Positions 20,309 through 30,306 are shown, counted from the stretch's first letter. The stretch: DNA of 58,390 nt from Bacillus altitudinis 41KF2b (GCF_000691145.1 NZ_ASJC01000013.1:1-58390), one strand, 5' to 3'. Notes: generated by a model from the sequence alone, not told the origin. Translations and numbers: made by a program.

Positions 20309-20722
20309 GGAAATTTCACCTCTTTAACATCCTTTCGCCTGTTTCAATAAAAAACGATATCACAATTTTTGGTAAAATATAATCGTTTCTGGGAGGTGAT
20401 TGACAGGAGGTAATAAAAAGGACCTTATGTCATGAGATGTACGTTATTGTAATGATGATTGATTGTTTATTCAAATGAGTAAAATCTTTTTTTGGAAGTC
20501 TAAAAACGTGATAGATACTATTAGTTTTAAGTTTATGGTCGACAATACCATCTGAATATATGAAATAAAGCTATTTTAGCTATGAGAAAAGAACAATGAA
20601 AGGTCGATCTAGAAGGGAAAATCAGTTATGATGTTGCTAGATGATTTTGGAAAAGAAACTGGTAGTTACTGAGAAAGGTGAATATCCGAGACAAGTGTTG
20701 ACCTTTCAGAAAGGATGTTGAA
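20309..20722. other. Intergenic region between rap and a small gene
   Basis: About 410 AT-rich bp. No gene with a proper start was found. An AGGAGGT at about 20407 is followed only by a three-codon frame (ATG TCA TGA). No ComA box or other regulator site was recognised. Confidence 0.35.
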
Positions 20723-20935
20723 ATGAAAAAAAGATTTCAAATGTTAAACTGGCAAATGACAATTGTGATGACGACGCTTTTACTTGTTTTAGTCACTCTT
20801 TATATCTCAAAGAGATACTTTTATAGCAAAGAAATTGAGTTGCTGACAGAATCTTGTCAACAAGAAGACGGCAAAATCATACTAGAAACAAATAGTTTGA
20901 CTATGGATTACTCCTTTGAGTGTAAGAAAAAATAA
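20723..20935 (+). CDS. Small single-pass membrane or secreted protein
   Basis: A 70-residue protein, ATG 20723 after GAAAGGATG. It has one membrane segment (MTIVMTTLLLVLVTLYIS), a basic N-terminus, and a short acidic outside domain with two cysteines (SCQQEDG and FECKKK) that could form a disulfide. A terminator lies directly behind. I do not recognise it. It sits between rap-phr and the ABC operon, on the opposite strand to both. Confidence 0.6.
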   Translation: MKKRFQMLNWQMTIVMTTLLLVLVTLYISKRYFYSKEIELLTESCQQEDGKIILETNSLTMDYSFECKKK

Positions 20936-20958
20936 AACAGGCAGCTTTCTGCCTGTTT
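20935..20958. terminator. Bidirectional terminator
   Basis: AAACAGGCAG-CTTT-CTGCCTGTTT is a perfect 10-bp hairpin between the small gene and the convergent ABC operon. Confidence 0.85.
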
Positions 20959-20966
20959 GACACCAA

Positions 20967-21728
20967 TTAAAACCCTAAGTTTTGTAACCACTTGTTTAAC
21001 AAGGCCTCTCGTTTCTCAGCGGTGAAGCGATCGTATTTTCCTAAATTTAAATGAGCTGAAATTTCACCGTCATTCATAAACAAAATTCTTTCAGAGCAAA
21101 GGGCCACTTTTGGATCATGGGTGGCGAGAAGCAGAGTTGTTCCTTCAGAATTGATTAGTGAAAAAATATCCATGACTTCCTTTGTGGTGCTTGAATTTAG
21201 AGCACCTGTGGGCTCATCTGCAAAAAGAATGTTTGGTTTATTCATAAGAGCTCGACAGATAGAGGCTCTTTGGAGCTGTCCTCCTGATACTTCTGATAAA
21301 TATCTATCAGCTAAATGATCAATATCAAGTTTCTCCATTAGATATTTTGCTCGTTCATTGACTTCTTTTCTCGGCATTTTCTTCGCTAAGTAAGCTGCAG
21401 CAATTATGTTATCAAATAGATTGAGGTTTTTTAGTAAGTGGCTGTGTTGAAAGACGAATCCCATCTCTGATAAGCGCAAAGCTGTTAACTGTTTGTCTGT
21501 CATTTCTGATAGCAGTTGACCTTTATATTTGATTTCCCCTCTGGAGGATGTCTCTATACCGCTAAGTTGATAAAGCAAAGAGGTTTTTCCACATCCTGAA
21601 GGTCCCATAATGGTGACAAATTCTCCACGTTTAATGGTTAAGTGAATATTTCTAAGAATGGTCTGTTTTTGTCCTTTTAATGAATCAATTTGTAAAGACA
21701 ATTGTTTCGCTTCAATTAATTGTTCCAT
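20967..21728 (-). CDS. ABC transporter ATP-binding protein (LolD/MacB type)
   Basis: A 253-residue ATPase. ATG 21728 is better spaced from AAGGAG than ATG 21737. Walker A is MGPSGCGKTSLL, signature VSGGQLQRASICRAL, Walker B ILFADEPTGAL, with the H-loop in LLATHD. The NSSTTKE continuation after Walker B is typical of the group pairing with FtsX-type permeases for peptide-antibiotic resistance or lipoprotein handling. Last gene of the TetR-controlled operon. Confidence 0.9.
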   Translation of the reverse strand: MEQLIEAKQLSLQIDSLKGQKQTILRNIHLTIKRGEFVTIMGPSGCGKTSLLYQLSGIETSSRGEIKYKGQLLSEMTDKQLTALRLSEMGFVFQHSHLLKNLNLFDNIIAAAYLAKKMPRKEVNERAKYLMEKLDIDHLADRYLSEVSGGQLQRASICRALMNKPNILFADEPTGALNSSTTKEVMDIFSLINSEGTTLLLATHDPKVALCSERILFMNDGEISAHLNLGKYDRFTAEKREALLNKWLQNLGF

Positions 21729-21741
21729 GTGAAACATCTCC

Positions 21742-24069
21742 TTATGAAAGTGTATGACGGCTGATTTTACTAGAAAAAAAGGACTTCAATAACCACGAGA
21801 TGACAGTTAAATTCACCATAAACAGCAGGAGAGGATACACGATCCAAACCCATTTCGGGGCTAACCACTGAAGGCTGGATGCTCCTAATGATGCTCCGCC
21901 TGCACTCATTAACGCCGGACCAATAGTATGAACAGCGATTGCTCCAATGAAGGCACCAATAGAGAGAACGACGATAAAACTTGTTAAGTATTGATAGGTT
22001 AAATCTTTTTGAGAAAAACCAATCGTCCTTAACAAGTGAGTACGATTTAAATCTTTCGCCCTTAACATGTGTAGAAACATCATTAACATGAGGCTGGCTG
22101 TTCCAAAAGCTGCGATGGTTGAAAATAATGCAATCACTTTTACTAGAGATGCGGTGCTTCCTATTGTTTGATGCACATATTCTTTCATATCTGTCACTTT
22201 TGCAGGAGACATATTTGTTTCAAGTGCTGCTTTTTTTCCTGCCATATCTATTCCTTGTTTTAATTGTATTTGAATGGTTTTCCAAAGGGATGATTGAGGA
22301 AAAGGCTGAGATAATGCTTTAGCAGTTTTCCCTCCGTTGGTGACGTCTTGATAAATGCCGGTAACCATTTTTTGAACTTGCTGCCCATTTGTGGCGAGAG
22401 TGACTTTTTCGCCTATCTTTTTCTGAAGTGAGTCAGCACTCAACACCGATAAAGCAATCTCTTCCTCCTTCAACGGTTCCCTTCCTTGTAAATAGGTGAG
22501 AGGGAATGCTGATAGATCACCTGTTTCTAAATAGAGCGTTTCTAATGTATTCTCCATTGTTTTGGCTTGTAGAGAAGTTGTTTCATAGACGGCAGATGTT
22601 TGAATGTCTTGGTCTTCGCTAATCATAGACTCTATTTTATTTGTACTTTTCTCTAAATGATTTCCCTGCCGAATATCAATTCGAAGGTCACTTTTTCCTG
22701 AGCCAAGATATGTGATGAAATCTGGTGATTGTAATGTGTACCATAACTGAATCGGCATCAACATTAAAAATGTACAAAGCGCGATAATACAAGTAATTGT
22801 TGAATACATCTTTATTCGCGAGAACAGATCTTTCAAACCAAACCAAAAATTTACTGGGAGGAATCTGTTTTTCTGGAGGTGCATAGGAATTTGTTTTTTA
22901 TGGATTGGTGAGCTTATGCCGCCTTGAATGGCTTGAGCGGCTGATATTTGTCCAAATCTCCTTAGGACAGCATAGCTGAATGAGATGACGATCATTGCCG
23001 TCAAAATTGACACCAAAAGCGGGATCACCTGATGAATAAAAGAGAGGCGATTCCCCATATATTGCTGAATATTGGCTGTAAACAAATCACCAAACATGAG
23101 CGTCATTAAATATCCTGCTATACACCCTATACAGGTAAGCACAGCATATTTCCCAACGTATAATTGTTTGATTTTTGATAAAGGGATTCCAAGTACTTTT
23201 AAGATTCCAATTTCACGTTCATCCTCTTCTATAGCGGCGGTCATAGCGAGACGAAGAGAGAGGAGAGAAATGCTAATGAGCAGAAAGCAGACAAGAAGGA
23301 GAATGGCGATCACCATACCATCTGTTAGGGCATTCAGCATGCGAAGCAGGGGTAATGTGACAGCAGGCCCCTGTTGTGGCAGCTCAGATGATTGATAGAG
23401 TGATTGAAAAGCATCTGCTTGACCAGCAACATGCAATAAAAATTCAATTAAGTACTCCTTTTTTTGAAACACTTGATTCAGTGCCGCCCAGTCCGCATCA
23501 TGCAGAAGAAATCTCTTTGAACTGACAAGACTTGGATTCATTTGGGCATCTCGTAAGAACGTTTTGATTTGAAAAGAGAATTGATGAGAGCCTTTTGTAA
23601 TGAGTAACCTTTCGCCAATCTTTAAGTGGTATTTTTGTTGAAAATAAATAGGGACTGCTACTTCTCCTTTATTGACAGTGAGCTTTTCATTTCGTTCGTT
23701 TAAAAGGAAATCAAAATAGCGATTTTGCTTTACAAATAAATGATCCATCACACCCGCTTGAGCAGGCTCCTGCCCGAACTTGATGCTGACATGTTCGATC
23801 GGAATCATTGGAACAATTTGATGTGCCTTCACCATCGACTGTTTACTTGAAAATGTATCGACCGCTTTTTCATCTAAGCTCCCATCGTGCATTTGGACAA
23901 AGTCTGGTGCTTTGGCTGATTGGAGTAAATCAGAAATGGAACCATTCAACTGGACTGTCATTTGCGCAGCGCTTGTTGCTAAAAATGATGTCATCATGAT
24001 GCAAAGGGTTAAGCCGATTGAAATGAGACGGTGGCGGGTTAGGTCTTTCTTGATAAACGTCAATCTCAT
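21742..24069 (-). CDS. ABC transporter permease, FtsX-like
   Basis: A 775-residue membrane protein. One membrane segment near residue 20 precedes an outside domain, three segments follow at about 255-375 (first FtsX domain, ISLLSLRLAMTAAIEEDERE), a further segment and second outside domain come next, and a last FtsX set lies at about 640-770. This duplicated layout resembles MacB/BceB-like efflux permeases. Start overlaps the upstream MFS stop by 4 bp, and the ATPase gene starts 14 bp downstream. Substrate unknown. Confidence 0.85.
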   Translation of the reverse strand: MRLTFIKKDLTRHRLISIGLTLCIMMTSFLATSAAQMTVQLNGSISDLLQSAKAPDFVQMHDGSLDEKAVDTFSSKQSMVKAHQIVPMIPIEHVSIKFGQEPAQAGVMDHLFVKQNRYFDFLLNERNEKLTVNKGEVAVPIYFQQKYHLKIGERLLITKGSHQFSFQIKTFLRDAQMNPSLVSSKRFLLHDADWAALNQVFQKKEYLIEFLLHVAGQADAFQSLYQSSELPQQGPAVTLPLLRMLNALTDGMVIAILLLVCFLLISISLLSLRLAMTAAIEEDEREIGILKVLGIPLSKIKQLYVGKYAVLTCIGCIAGYLMTLMFGDLFTANIQQYMGNRLSFIHQVIPLLVSILTAMIVISFSYAVLRRFGQISAAQAIQGGISSPIHKKQIPMHLQKNRFLPVNFWFGLKDLFSRIKMYSTITCIIALCTFLMLMPIQLWYTLQSPDFITYLGSGKSDLRIDIRQGNHLEKSTNKIESMISEDQDIQTSAVYETTSLQAKTMENTLETLYLETGDLSAFPLTYLQGREPLKEEEIALSVLSADSLQKKIGEKVTLATNGQQVQKMVTGIYQDVTNGGKTAKALSQPFPQSSLWKTIQIQLKQGIDMAGKKAALETNMSPAKVTDMKEYVHQTIGSTASLVKVIALFSTIAAFGTASLMLMMFLHMLRAKDLNRTHLLRTIGFSQKDLTYQYLTSFIVVLSIGAFIGAIAVHTIGPALMSAGGASLGASSLQWLAPKWVWIVYPLLLFMVNLTVISWLLKSFFSSKISRHTLS

Positions 24070-25319
24070 GAGGCTGATTCTCCTTCATGTCGAAGCATAT
24101 TTTTTGTAAGGAAGGCAAGTGCAAACATCAAGGCACTGACGATTAACACGGTCACATACATGCTGGCGGAAAAAGTGTTGAACAAGAACCCGTACATCAT
24201 TTGACCGAGCGGTGCAGCACATTGAGAGACCATTGTCAGATTGGCCATGACTTTTCCTAATTGAGCATTGGGTGTTTTCTTTTGCACATGTGAGATGACA
24301 ACGATCGAAATCATGGTGAGCAGCATGGCAATTGGGAGACACCCTGCTAAAAAGAGAAAATAGGCTGGAAATGTACCAAATTGAAGAGCCATCTTGGATG
24401 TTGAAAAAGCAACAGGCAGCAAAATGACTGCGATGACGAGCAGCCAGCGATACAAAGTAGGAATGCGCCAATGTTTCGCTACAAGCCCAACTAGCAGGGC
24501 GCCTGCGATGACGGCAAACTCAATGATACCCATTCCTATTCCGTACATGATGTCACTGCTTTTCATTGTGACCCTTAAAATAATGGGACCTCCAACGATA
24601 AAAAATGGTGTGAGGATGAAATTTAGCAGCGCTGCAAGCAGCATGGCTCTTTTTAAAAATGGCTGGCTTCCGATATAGGAAAATCCTTGTTTCATATCTT
24701 TCAAGAGTACTTTGGTCATCGGTTCTGCGAGTGGGCTAGGTGAGAAAGAGATATTTAACCGTAAAAGCATGCATGCTGATAGAAAAAATACAATGCTGCT
24801 AGCGCCTATGATGACCTGGCTCCCAATGAGTCCGTATAAAACGCCGCCAATGATAGGAGCGACAACACCTGAAAGGGCCTGCACGCCATTCACGATGCCA
24901 TTCGCTTGTTCTAATTTGTCTTCTTTCACTAGCTGAGGAATACTGGACATCACAGCAGGAGCATAAAACGTACTCATGACACCAAGGAGAATCATGACGG
25001 CTCCAATCATATAAAGTGAATCATGACCTGAAAATAACCAGAAATAAAAAGCCAGAATCATAATGCCAGTAAGAACATCAAATAAAATCATCAAATTTCT
25101 TCTGTTAAACCGGTCAGCAATTGCTCCTGCTAATGGCGAAAGGAGGAGCGGGATATTGGATAAAGCGAAAAGCAGAGCATATAAATCAACACGATGTGTC
25201 ATATCCAAGACGTGTAAAGATAGAACAAAACGAATCAAGGAAGACCCGAAAACGGAAATAATTTGCCCGAGAACGAGATAGATAAAATGGGTGGAGCCAT
25301 TTTTGGCTGATAACGACAT
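24066..25319 (-). CDS. MFS efflux transporter (EntS/macrolide-efflux type)
   Basis: A 417-residue, 12-segment transporter, starting ATG 25319 after AAAGGAGAG. LAGAIADRFNRRNLMILFD is the TM2-TM3 MFS loop of the drug/siderophore exporter branch (DHA3-like). First gene of an operon with the FtsX permease and ATPase; a TetR operator covers its promoter. Having an MFS and an ABC efflux system under one repressor suggests response to a toxic compound. Confidence 0.85.
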   Translation of the reverse strand: MSLSAKNGSTHFIYLVLGQIISVFGSSLIRFVLSLHVLDMTHRVDLYALLFALSNIPLLLSPLAGAIADRFNRRNLMILFDVLTGIMILAFYFWLFSGHDSLYMIGAVMILLGVMSTFYAPAVMSSIPQLVKEDKLEQANGIVNGVQALSGVVAPIIGGVLYGLIGSQVIIGASSIVFFLSACMLLRLNISFSPSPLAEPMTKVLLKDMKQGFSYIGSQPFLKRAMLLAALLNFILTPFFIVGGPIILRVTMKSSDIMYGIGMGIIEFAVIAGALLVGLVAKHWRIPTLYRWLLVIAVILLPVAFSTSKMALQFGTFPAYFLFLAGCLPIAMLLTMISIVVISHVQKKTPNAQLGKVMANLTMVSQCAAPLGQMMYGFLFNTFSASMYVTVLIVSALMFALAFLTKNMLRHEGESAS

Positions 25320-25337
25320 GAAAATCACTCTCCTTTT

Positions 25338-25354
25338 AGACCGACCGTCAGTCT
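25338..25354. promoter_or_regulatory. TetR-family operator upstream of the efflux operon
   Basis: AGACCGACCGTCAGTCT; its complement matches 15 of 17 positions with the site at 26062-26078 ahead of the tetR-type gene. Confidence 0.75.
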
Positions 25355-25388
25355 ATAATGTATGCAGGATTGGTATTGAAGTGACCAA

Positions 25389-26039
25389 TCACTGATTATT
25401 GTCTTCCGGTTCTCCAGTTAAACGTTGGAGAAGGAAGGAGAAACTTCCCTTTTCTGCATGTAATGAGGCTTCAAGGATTGCGATAAATGCTAGAGCTCGT
25501 TGTATGCTTTCCGCTGCGGTCCATTGGAAAAGTCCCTCATCAAAGATAACCTGAGCAGAAGCGAGGAGAAATTCGACAGTTTCTTGCGGGTAATCCGTTT
25601 GAAATATCCCTTCTTCTACCCCTTGCTGAATGACTTCTGCTAAAACGGGTGATAGCTCTGTAATGGCTTTGATCAAGCTTTTTTGATGCATCTCTGCATT
25701 AGCAGGCTGATGAAATTGTTCGATCATGCCTTCTTTATGGCTGCCCTGTTTAGGAGATTGTGCCATGATGATGCGAAATAATTTATCAACCACTGAGATA
25801 TCTGGATCAGCGGCAATACGCTTTGCCTCGATGATATCTGCTTTTATGATCCGGTCAATGATTGCATCCATCACTTCTTCTTTGGAAGTAAAGTAATAAT
25901 AGAATGTGCCTTTTGCAATGCCAACGGCTTTGAGGATGTCAATAATTGTGGTTTGCTGATAGCCTTTGGTTGAAAAAAGCTTCTCTGCTGCATTTAAGAT
26001 GTCATTTTTGCGTTCCTCAGGATGTTTAACGGTTCTCAT
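25389..26039 (-). CDS. TetR family transcriptional repressor
   Basis: A 216-residue protein. ATG 26039 (MRTVKHPEERKNDILNA) follows AAAGGATG; the longer frame to 26117 would run through the operator. The helix-turn-helix region reads TTIIDILKAVGIAKGTFYYYF. The C-terminal ligand domain is helical. Two matching operator sites, one before its own gene and one before the efflux operon, indicate that it controls both. Inducer unknown. Confidence 0.88.
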   Translation of the reverse strand: MRTVKHPEERKNDILNAAEKLFSTKGYQQTTIIDILKAVGIAKGTFYYYFTSKEEVMDAIIDRIIKADIIEAKRIAADPDISVVDKLFRIIMAQSPKQGSHKEGMIEQFHQPANAEMHQKSLIKAITELSPVLAEVIQQGVEEGIFQTDYPQETVEFLLASAQVIFDEGLFQWTAAESIQRALAFIAILEASLHAEKGSFSFLLQRLTGEPEDNNQ

Positions 26040-26061
26040 AAAGCCATCCTTTCTTTTGACT

Positions 26062-26078
26062 AGACTGTCGGTCGGTCC
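26062..26078. promoter_or_regulatory. TetR-family operator upstream of its own gene
   Basis: AGACTGTCGGTCGGTCC, pairing with the site at 25338-25354 on the complementary strand. Confidence 0.75.
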
Positions 26079-26199
26079 CTTGATTTGATTAAACACTTTT
26101 TGGCGTATCTTTGTCAACGGCTGTTTTTTTCAGCTTTGCATTTATTGTGCAATGACACTATGATACATTGAATGAAAACCCCTTCAGGAGAGATGCTGA

Positions 26200-27312
26200 A
26201 TGCAATTTTTAACCAGTGAATTGGCGCAAGAGATGGTTGAACGTACGATGCATATTTTACATCAAAACATCAATGTCATGAATGCGGATGGTGTCATTAT
26301 TGGGTCTGGTGAACGAAAAAGGATTGGACAAAAACATGATGGAGCACGTCTAGTGCTGTCAAGCGGAGATAGTGTGGAGATTGATCAGGAGACATCCCAC
26401 CGCTTAAAAGGCGTGAGACCTGGAATCAATCTGCCTATTTGCTTTCGCGAACAAGTTGTTGGTGTCATTGGGATTACGGGTGAGCCAGGGGATATTCGTC
26501 ATCATGCCGAGCTGGTGAAAATGGCAGCTGAGCTCGTATTAGAGCAGTCTTTTCTACTTGAACGCTTCCAGTGGCGGCAGCGAATAGAGAGTGAAATTGT
26601 GAATCAGCTCATCTCCGAGTCTGACATGGGTGATCATCAGCTGAAGCACCGTGCTGACTGGCTTGGAATGGATTTAGACAAGCGGCGAATGGCTATTGTT
26701 TTTCAGCCGATTCCATCGTCCGAGGATACGGTACACAAAATGATGCATGCCATTCAATACGATAAGAATGCGGATGATTTACTAGGCATGACCTTCCGTC
26801 ATGAATTGATCCTGTTAAGACAGCCGATATGTGACCATCAATTCAAGCATGTGATGAAACAGCTACAACAAACAATGGCAGGTGCAGTTGATGGACAAGT
26901 GCTCGTGGGTGTAGGAACTGTCGCTGAGGATATGAGTCAATTACCGTTGTCCTTTCAGCATGCGAGAGAGGCCCTGCGGTTAGGAAAGGTGCTCCATCCA
27001 GAGGAAAGCATATATGTCTTTGAATCTTATCAGCTTGAAAGCTTGTTTATAAAAGCGAGAGCCGCCAAAGAGGGCAAACGGTGGAGTGATTTTTATCATC
27101 CGCTGATACAAGAAACGGAACTCGTTCAAACGTTAAAGGTTTACATTGAAGAGGGCGGGGACTTACAAAGAATCGTTGATCGTCTATTTATTCACCGCAA
27201 TACACTGCGATATCGTTTAGATAAAATCCAGGCATTGACCGGAAAAGATCCTCGTCATGTGAAACAGTTGATGGAGCTGTACATAGCACAATTGGACCAT
27301 CAACTGTCTTAA
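26200..27312 (+). CDS. CdaR-type sugar-diacid/glycerate regulator
   Basis: A 370-residue activator. The N-terminal diacid-recognition domain covers about 1-135 (MVERTMHILHQNINVMN, then NLPICFREQVVGVIGITG), and a PucR-like C-terminal helix-turn-helix ends it (DRLFIHRNTLRYRLDKIQ, LTGKDPR). It lies directly before gntP-type permease and glycerate kinase genes, the E. coli and Bacillus glycerate/sugar-diacid arrangement, so it probably activates them in response to glycerate or a related acid. Confidence 0.9.
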   Translation: MQFLTSELAQEMVERTMHILHQNINVMNADGVIIGSGERKRIGQKHDGARLVLSSGDSVEIDQETSHRLKGVRPGINLPICFREQVVGVIGITGEPGDIRHHAELVKMAAELVLEQSFLLERFQWRQRIESEIVNQLISESDMGDHQLKHRADWLGMDLDKRRMAIVFQPIPSSEDTVHKMMHAIQYDKNADDLLGMTFRHELILLRQPICDHQFKHVMKQLQQTMAGAVDGQVLVGVGTVAEDMSQLPLSFQHAREALRLGKVLHPEESIYVFESYQLESLFIKARAAKEGKRWSDFYHPLIQETELVQTLKVYIEEGGDLQRIVDRLFIHRNTLRYRLDKIQALTGKDPRHVKQLMELYIAQLDHQLS

Positions 27313-27328
27313 TTGTGCATTTGCACAA
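27313..27328. promoter_or_regulatory. Candidate CdaR operator
   Basis: TTGTGCATTTGCACAA is nearly a perfect palindrome directly after the regulator gene and before the permease. A related half site (ATTGTGCAATGAC) occurs at about 26144 ahead of the regulator itself. Confidence 0.5.
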
Positions 27329-27429
27329 CTGGATAAAGAAATAAATAAAAGAAGTTCATCTAGATTCACAACTCGATCCCAATGGGTAAACGCTTACAAT
27401 TAAGAAAAGACAATCAGGAGGGATGGAGT

Positions 27430-28701
27430 ATGGGTGGAGATGTGACAGTAAGTACATTGGGCGCATTGACTGCGCTTGTGATCGCTATTGTTCTCATTCT
27501 AAAAAAAGTATCACCTGCTTATGGCATGCTGGCAGGCGCATTTATTGGCGGTTTGGTTGGCGGTGTAGATGTTGTGCAGACCGTGAACGTCATGATGGAA
27601 GGCGCAAAGGACATGATTCCGGCTGTTCTTCGAATCATGGCGGCAGGTGTACTGGCAGGGGTTTTAATTGAGTCGGGTGCAGCGTTATCTATTGCGGAGG
27701 CCATCGTGAAAAAACTTGGAGAGGCGAGGGCACTTTTAGCACTCGCACTTGCAACAATGATTTTAACAACGGTGGGTGTTTTTGTAGATGTAGCAGTCAT
27801 TACAGTAGCACCAATCGCACTTGCCATTGCCAAGCGTGCAAAACTTTCTAAAACGGGGATTTTACTTGCGATGATTGGAGGAGGGAAGGCGGGGAATATC
27901 ATGTCACCGAATCCGAATGCCATTGCAGCCTCTGATGCCTTTGGTGTACCGCTTACTTCCCTGATGGCGGCAGGTGTCATACCGGCTATTTTCGGGATAG
28001 CCGTCACATATGTATTAGCCAAAAAGCTTGCGAATAAAGGGACACCTGTTCTGGAAGAGGGAGCTGACCAAGGCGAGGTTCAAGTACCTGGTTTTCTACA
28101 AGCGCTTATAGGCCCGCTTGTGACCATTCTCTTGTTAGCCTTAAGACCGTTGTTTCAAATAAATATTGATCCAATGATTGCCTTACCAATAGGAGGAATT
28201 GTTGGCGCTCTTTTCATGAAAAAAGGGAAGTTTCTCAATGATTATGCGATGTCAGGGCTGCATAAAATGTCAGGTGTAGCGATCATGTTACTAGGGACAG
28301 GCACATTAGCTGGAATTGTATCGAATTCTTCCATGAAAGAGGTATTTATTCAGGCGCTTGACGCTTCGGGATTACCTCCTTACTTGCTTGCACCAACGTC
28401 TGGAATTTTTATGTCGGCAGCCACAGCTTCGACAACTGCAGGGACGGCAGTTGCAAGTGGTGTATTTAGCGGAACTCTTATTGGTCTTGGTGTATCTGCC
28501 CTTTCAGGCGCAGCTATGATTCACGCTGGCGCAACTGTTCTCGATCATATGCCGCACGGAAGCTTTTTCCATGCAACGGCGGGAAGTGTTCAAATGGATA
28601 TAAAAGAACGGTTGAAATTAATGCCCTTTGAATCGTTAATTGGTTTGACATTAACTGTGGTATCGACCATTATCTTTGGTATTTTCCAGCTGTTCGGCTG
28701 A
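27430..28701 (+). CDS. GntP-family permease (probable glycerate/sugar-acid uptake)
   Basis: A 423-residue, 12-14-segment transporter. ATG 27430 follows GGAGGGATGGAG. Contains TVGVFVDVAVITVAPIALAI and MIGGGKAGNIMSPNPNAIAA, the GntP/GntT core. Located between the CdaR regulator and glycerate kinase, which suggests glycerate as substrate, although gluconate-type acids are possible; a second GntP with a gluconate kinase is found at 52290. Confidence 0.88.
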   Translation: MGGDVTVSTLGALTALVIAIVLILKKVSPAYGMLAGAFIGGLVGGVDVVQTVNVMMEGAKDMIPAVLRIMAAGVLAGVLIESGAALSIAEAIVKKLGEARALLALALATMILTTVGVFVDVAVITVAPIALAIAKRAKLSKTGILLAMIGGGKAGNIMSPNPNAIAASDAFGVPLTSLMAAGVIPAIFGIAVTYVLAKKLANKGTPVLEEGADQGEVQVPGFLQALIGPLVTILLLALRPLFQINIDPMIALPIGGIVGALFMKKGKFLNDYAMSGLHKMSGVAIMLLGTGTLAGIVSNSSMKEVFIQALDASGLPPYLLAPTSGIFMSAATASTTAGTAVASGVFSGTLIGLGVSALSGAAMIHAGATVLDHMPHGSFFHATAGSVQMDIKERLKLMPFESLIGLTLTVVSTIIFGIFQLFG

Positions 28702-28730
28702 GGACTTAATGAGAAACGAGGGGTTTTTGG

Positions 28731-29870
28731 ATGAAAATTGTGATCGCACCAGATTCATTTAAAGAAAGTTTATCTGCTTATGAGACAGCATGTGCCATCG
28801 AACGAGGATTTCGCTCTATTTTGCCATATGCAGAATATATGAAAATCCCAATGGCAGATGGAGGAGAAGGCACAGTTCAATCGTTAGTGGATGCGACAGG
28901 CGGAACCATTGTCCAGCAAGTGGTCACAGGTCCGCTTGACAAACCTGTGGATGCCTTTTTTGGTATGTTGGGAGATGGGCAGACAGCTGTCATAGAGATG
29001 GCAGCAGCATCAGGATTACATCTTGTTCCGCCAGAAAAACGGAACCCCTTATTCACGACGTCTAGAGGGACAGGAGAATTAATGCTTGCAGCGCTGGATA
29101 AAGGAGCGAAGCATTTAATCATTGGGCTTGGCGGAAGCGCAACAAATGATGGTGGCGTTGGCATGATGCAAGGTTTAGGTGCTTCTTTTCTCGATAAAGC
29201 AGGCCAAGACCTCACGCCGGGCGGTGGATCACTGAATCAATTAGCTTCTATTGATCTATCTCGACTGGATCCAAGATTGCGATCAGTCCGTCTGGAAGTG
29301 GCGTGTGATGTGGATAATCCTTTAACTGGTGAAAGAGGAGCGTCTGCTGTGTTCGGTCCTCAAAAGGGAGCAGATACAGAAATGGTTCAACTGTTGGACA
29401 AGAATTTATCTCATTTTGCACAAGTGGCTAAGCAGCAGCTTCATGTCTCCTTTGGGGATGCGGCAGGTGCAGGAGCGGCAGGAGGACTCGGCGCGAGTTT
29501 ATTAGGCTTTTTACAGGCTGATCTGCAAAAGGGAATTGATATTGTACTGAAAGCCGTACATTTTGCTGACGTACTCAAGGACGCTGACCTAGTCATTACA
29601 GGGGAAGGGCGGATTGATCAGCAGACCATTTACGGCAAAACGCCGATCGGTGTAGCCAAAGCTGCGAAACAATATGGACTCCCTGTCATTGGCATCGCTG
29701 GGTCCCTCTCAAAAGACAGTGCAGTCGTACATGATCATGGCATTGATGCACTTTTTAGTATTGTCCCAGGCATCACGACTCTGGCTGAAGCCATGCATGA
29801 TGCTAGTGTGCATGTAGAGAGAACAGCAAGGAATATTGCGGCTGTCATAACATTTGGAAGAGATAAGTAA
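28731..29870 (+). CDS. glxK: Glycerate kinase (GlxK/GarK family)
   Basis: A 379-residue enzyme that phosphorylates D-glycerate to 2-phosphoglycerate. The N-terminus MKIVIAPDSFKESLSAYE, PMADGGEGTV, and the GLGGSATNDGGVGMMQGLGA stretch are signature motifs, as are DVDNPLTGERGAS and TGEGRIDQQT. Start ATG after GAGGGG. Third gene of the regulator-permease-kinase unit; together they take up and feed glycerate into glycolysis. Confidence 0.93.
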   Translation: MKIVIAPDSFKESLSAYETACAIERGFRSILPYAEYMKIPMADGGEGTVQSLVDATGGTIVQQVVTGPLDKPVDAFFGMLGDGQTAVIEMAAASGLHLVPPEKRNPLFTTSRGTGELMLAALDKGAKHLIIGLGGSATNDGGVGMMQGLGASFLDKAGQDLTPGGGSLNQLASIDLSRLDPRLRSVRLEVACDVDNPLTGERGASAVFGPQKGADTEMVQLLDKNLSHFAQVAKQQLHVSFGDAAGAGAAGGLGASLLGFLQADLQKGIDIVLKAVHFADVLKDADLVITGEGRIDQQTIYGKTPIGVAKAAKQYGLPVIGIAGSLSKDSAVVHDHGIDALFSIVPGITTLAEAMHDASVHVERTARNIAAVITFGRDK

Positions 29871-29961
29871 ATGATGAAAAATGTTTCCTTTTCTATCACA
29901 TTCCTTTCTATAGAAATGTGGTAAAATGGTTCTAAATGAAAAAAAGTTGGAGGAAACACAA

Positions 29962-30300
29962 ATGTCTAATCTACCGAATTGTCCATCGTGCAGTTCAACC
30001 TATACATACGAGGATGGCAGCATGCTTATTTGTCCAGAATGTGCGCATGAATGGTCGCTAGAACAAGAACAAGCGGCAGAGGAGCAGCTTGTTGTCAAAG
30101 ATGCGAATGGAAATCTATTAAGTGATGGTGACACGGTCACTGTGATTAAAGATTTAAAAGTCAAAGGTTCTTCTTCGGTTTTAAAAATAGGGACGAAGGT
30201 CAAAGGGATTCGTTTAGTCGAAGGCGATCATAACATTGATTGTAAAATTCCTAGCTTTGGCGCGATGAAGTTAAAATCGGAGTTTGTGAAGAAAGTATAA
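29962..30300 (+). CDS. phnA: PhnA/YjdM-like zinc-ribbon protein
   Basis: A 112-residue protein. ATG 29962 follows TTGGAGGAAA. The N-terminus has a zinc ribbon (NCPSCSS and [10 protein letters not shown]) and the C-terminal half the PhnA fold ([40 protein letters not shown]). Despite its name the family is not shown to cleave phosphonoacetate in Bacillus; role unknown. Single gene with its own terminator. Confidence 0.9.
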   Translation: MSNLPNCPSCSSTYTYEDGSMLICPECAHEWSLEQEQAAEEQLVVKDANGNLLSDGDTVTVIKDLKVKGSSSVLKIGTKVKGIRLVEGDHNIDCKIPSFGAMKLKSEFVKKV

Positions 30301-30306
30301 TATATG

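Noticed and set aside
20400..20440. AGGAGGT followed by a start codon, possible small gene
   Set aside because: The frame ATG TCA TGA stops after two codons.
27423..28022. Frames of 82 and 167 codons over the GntP gene
   Set aside because: Both are shadows of the permease in other frames; composition is typical of reversed membrane codons.
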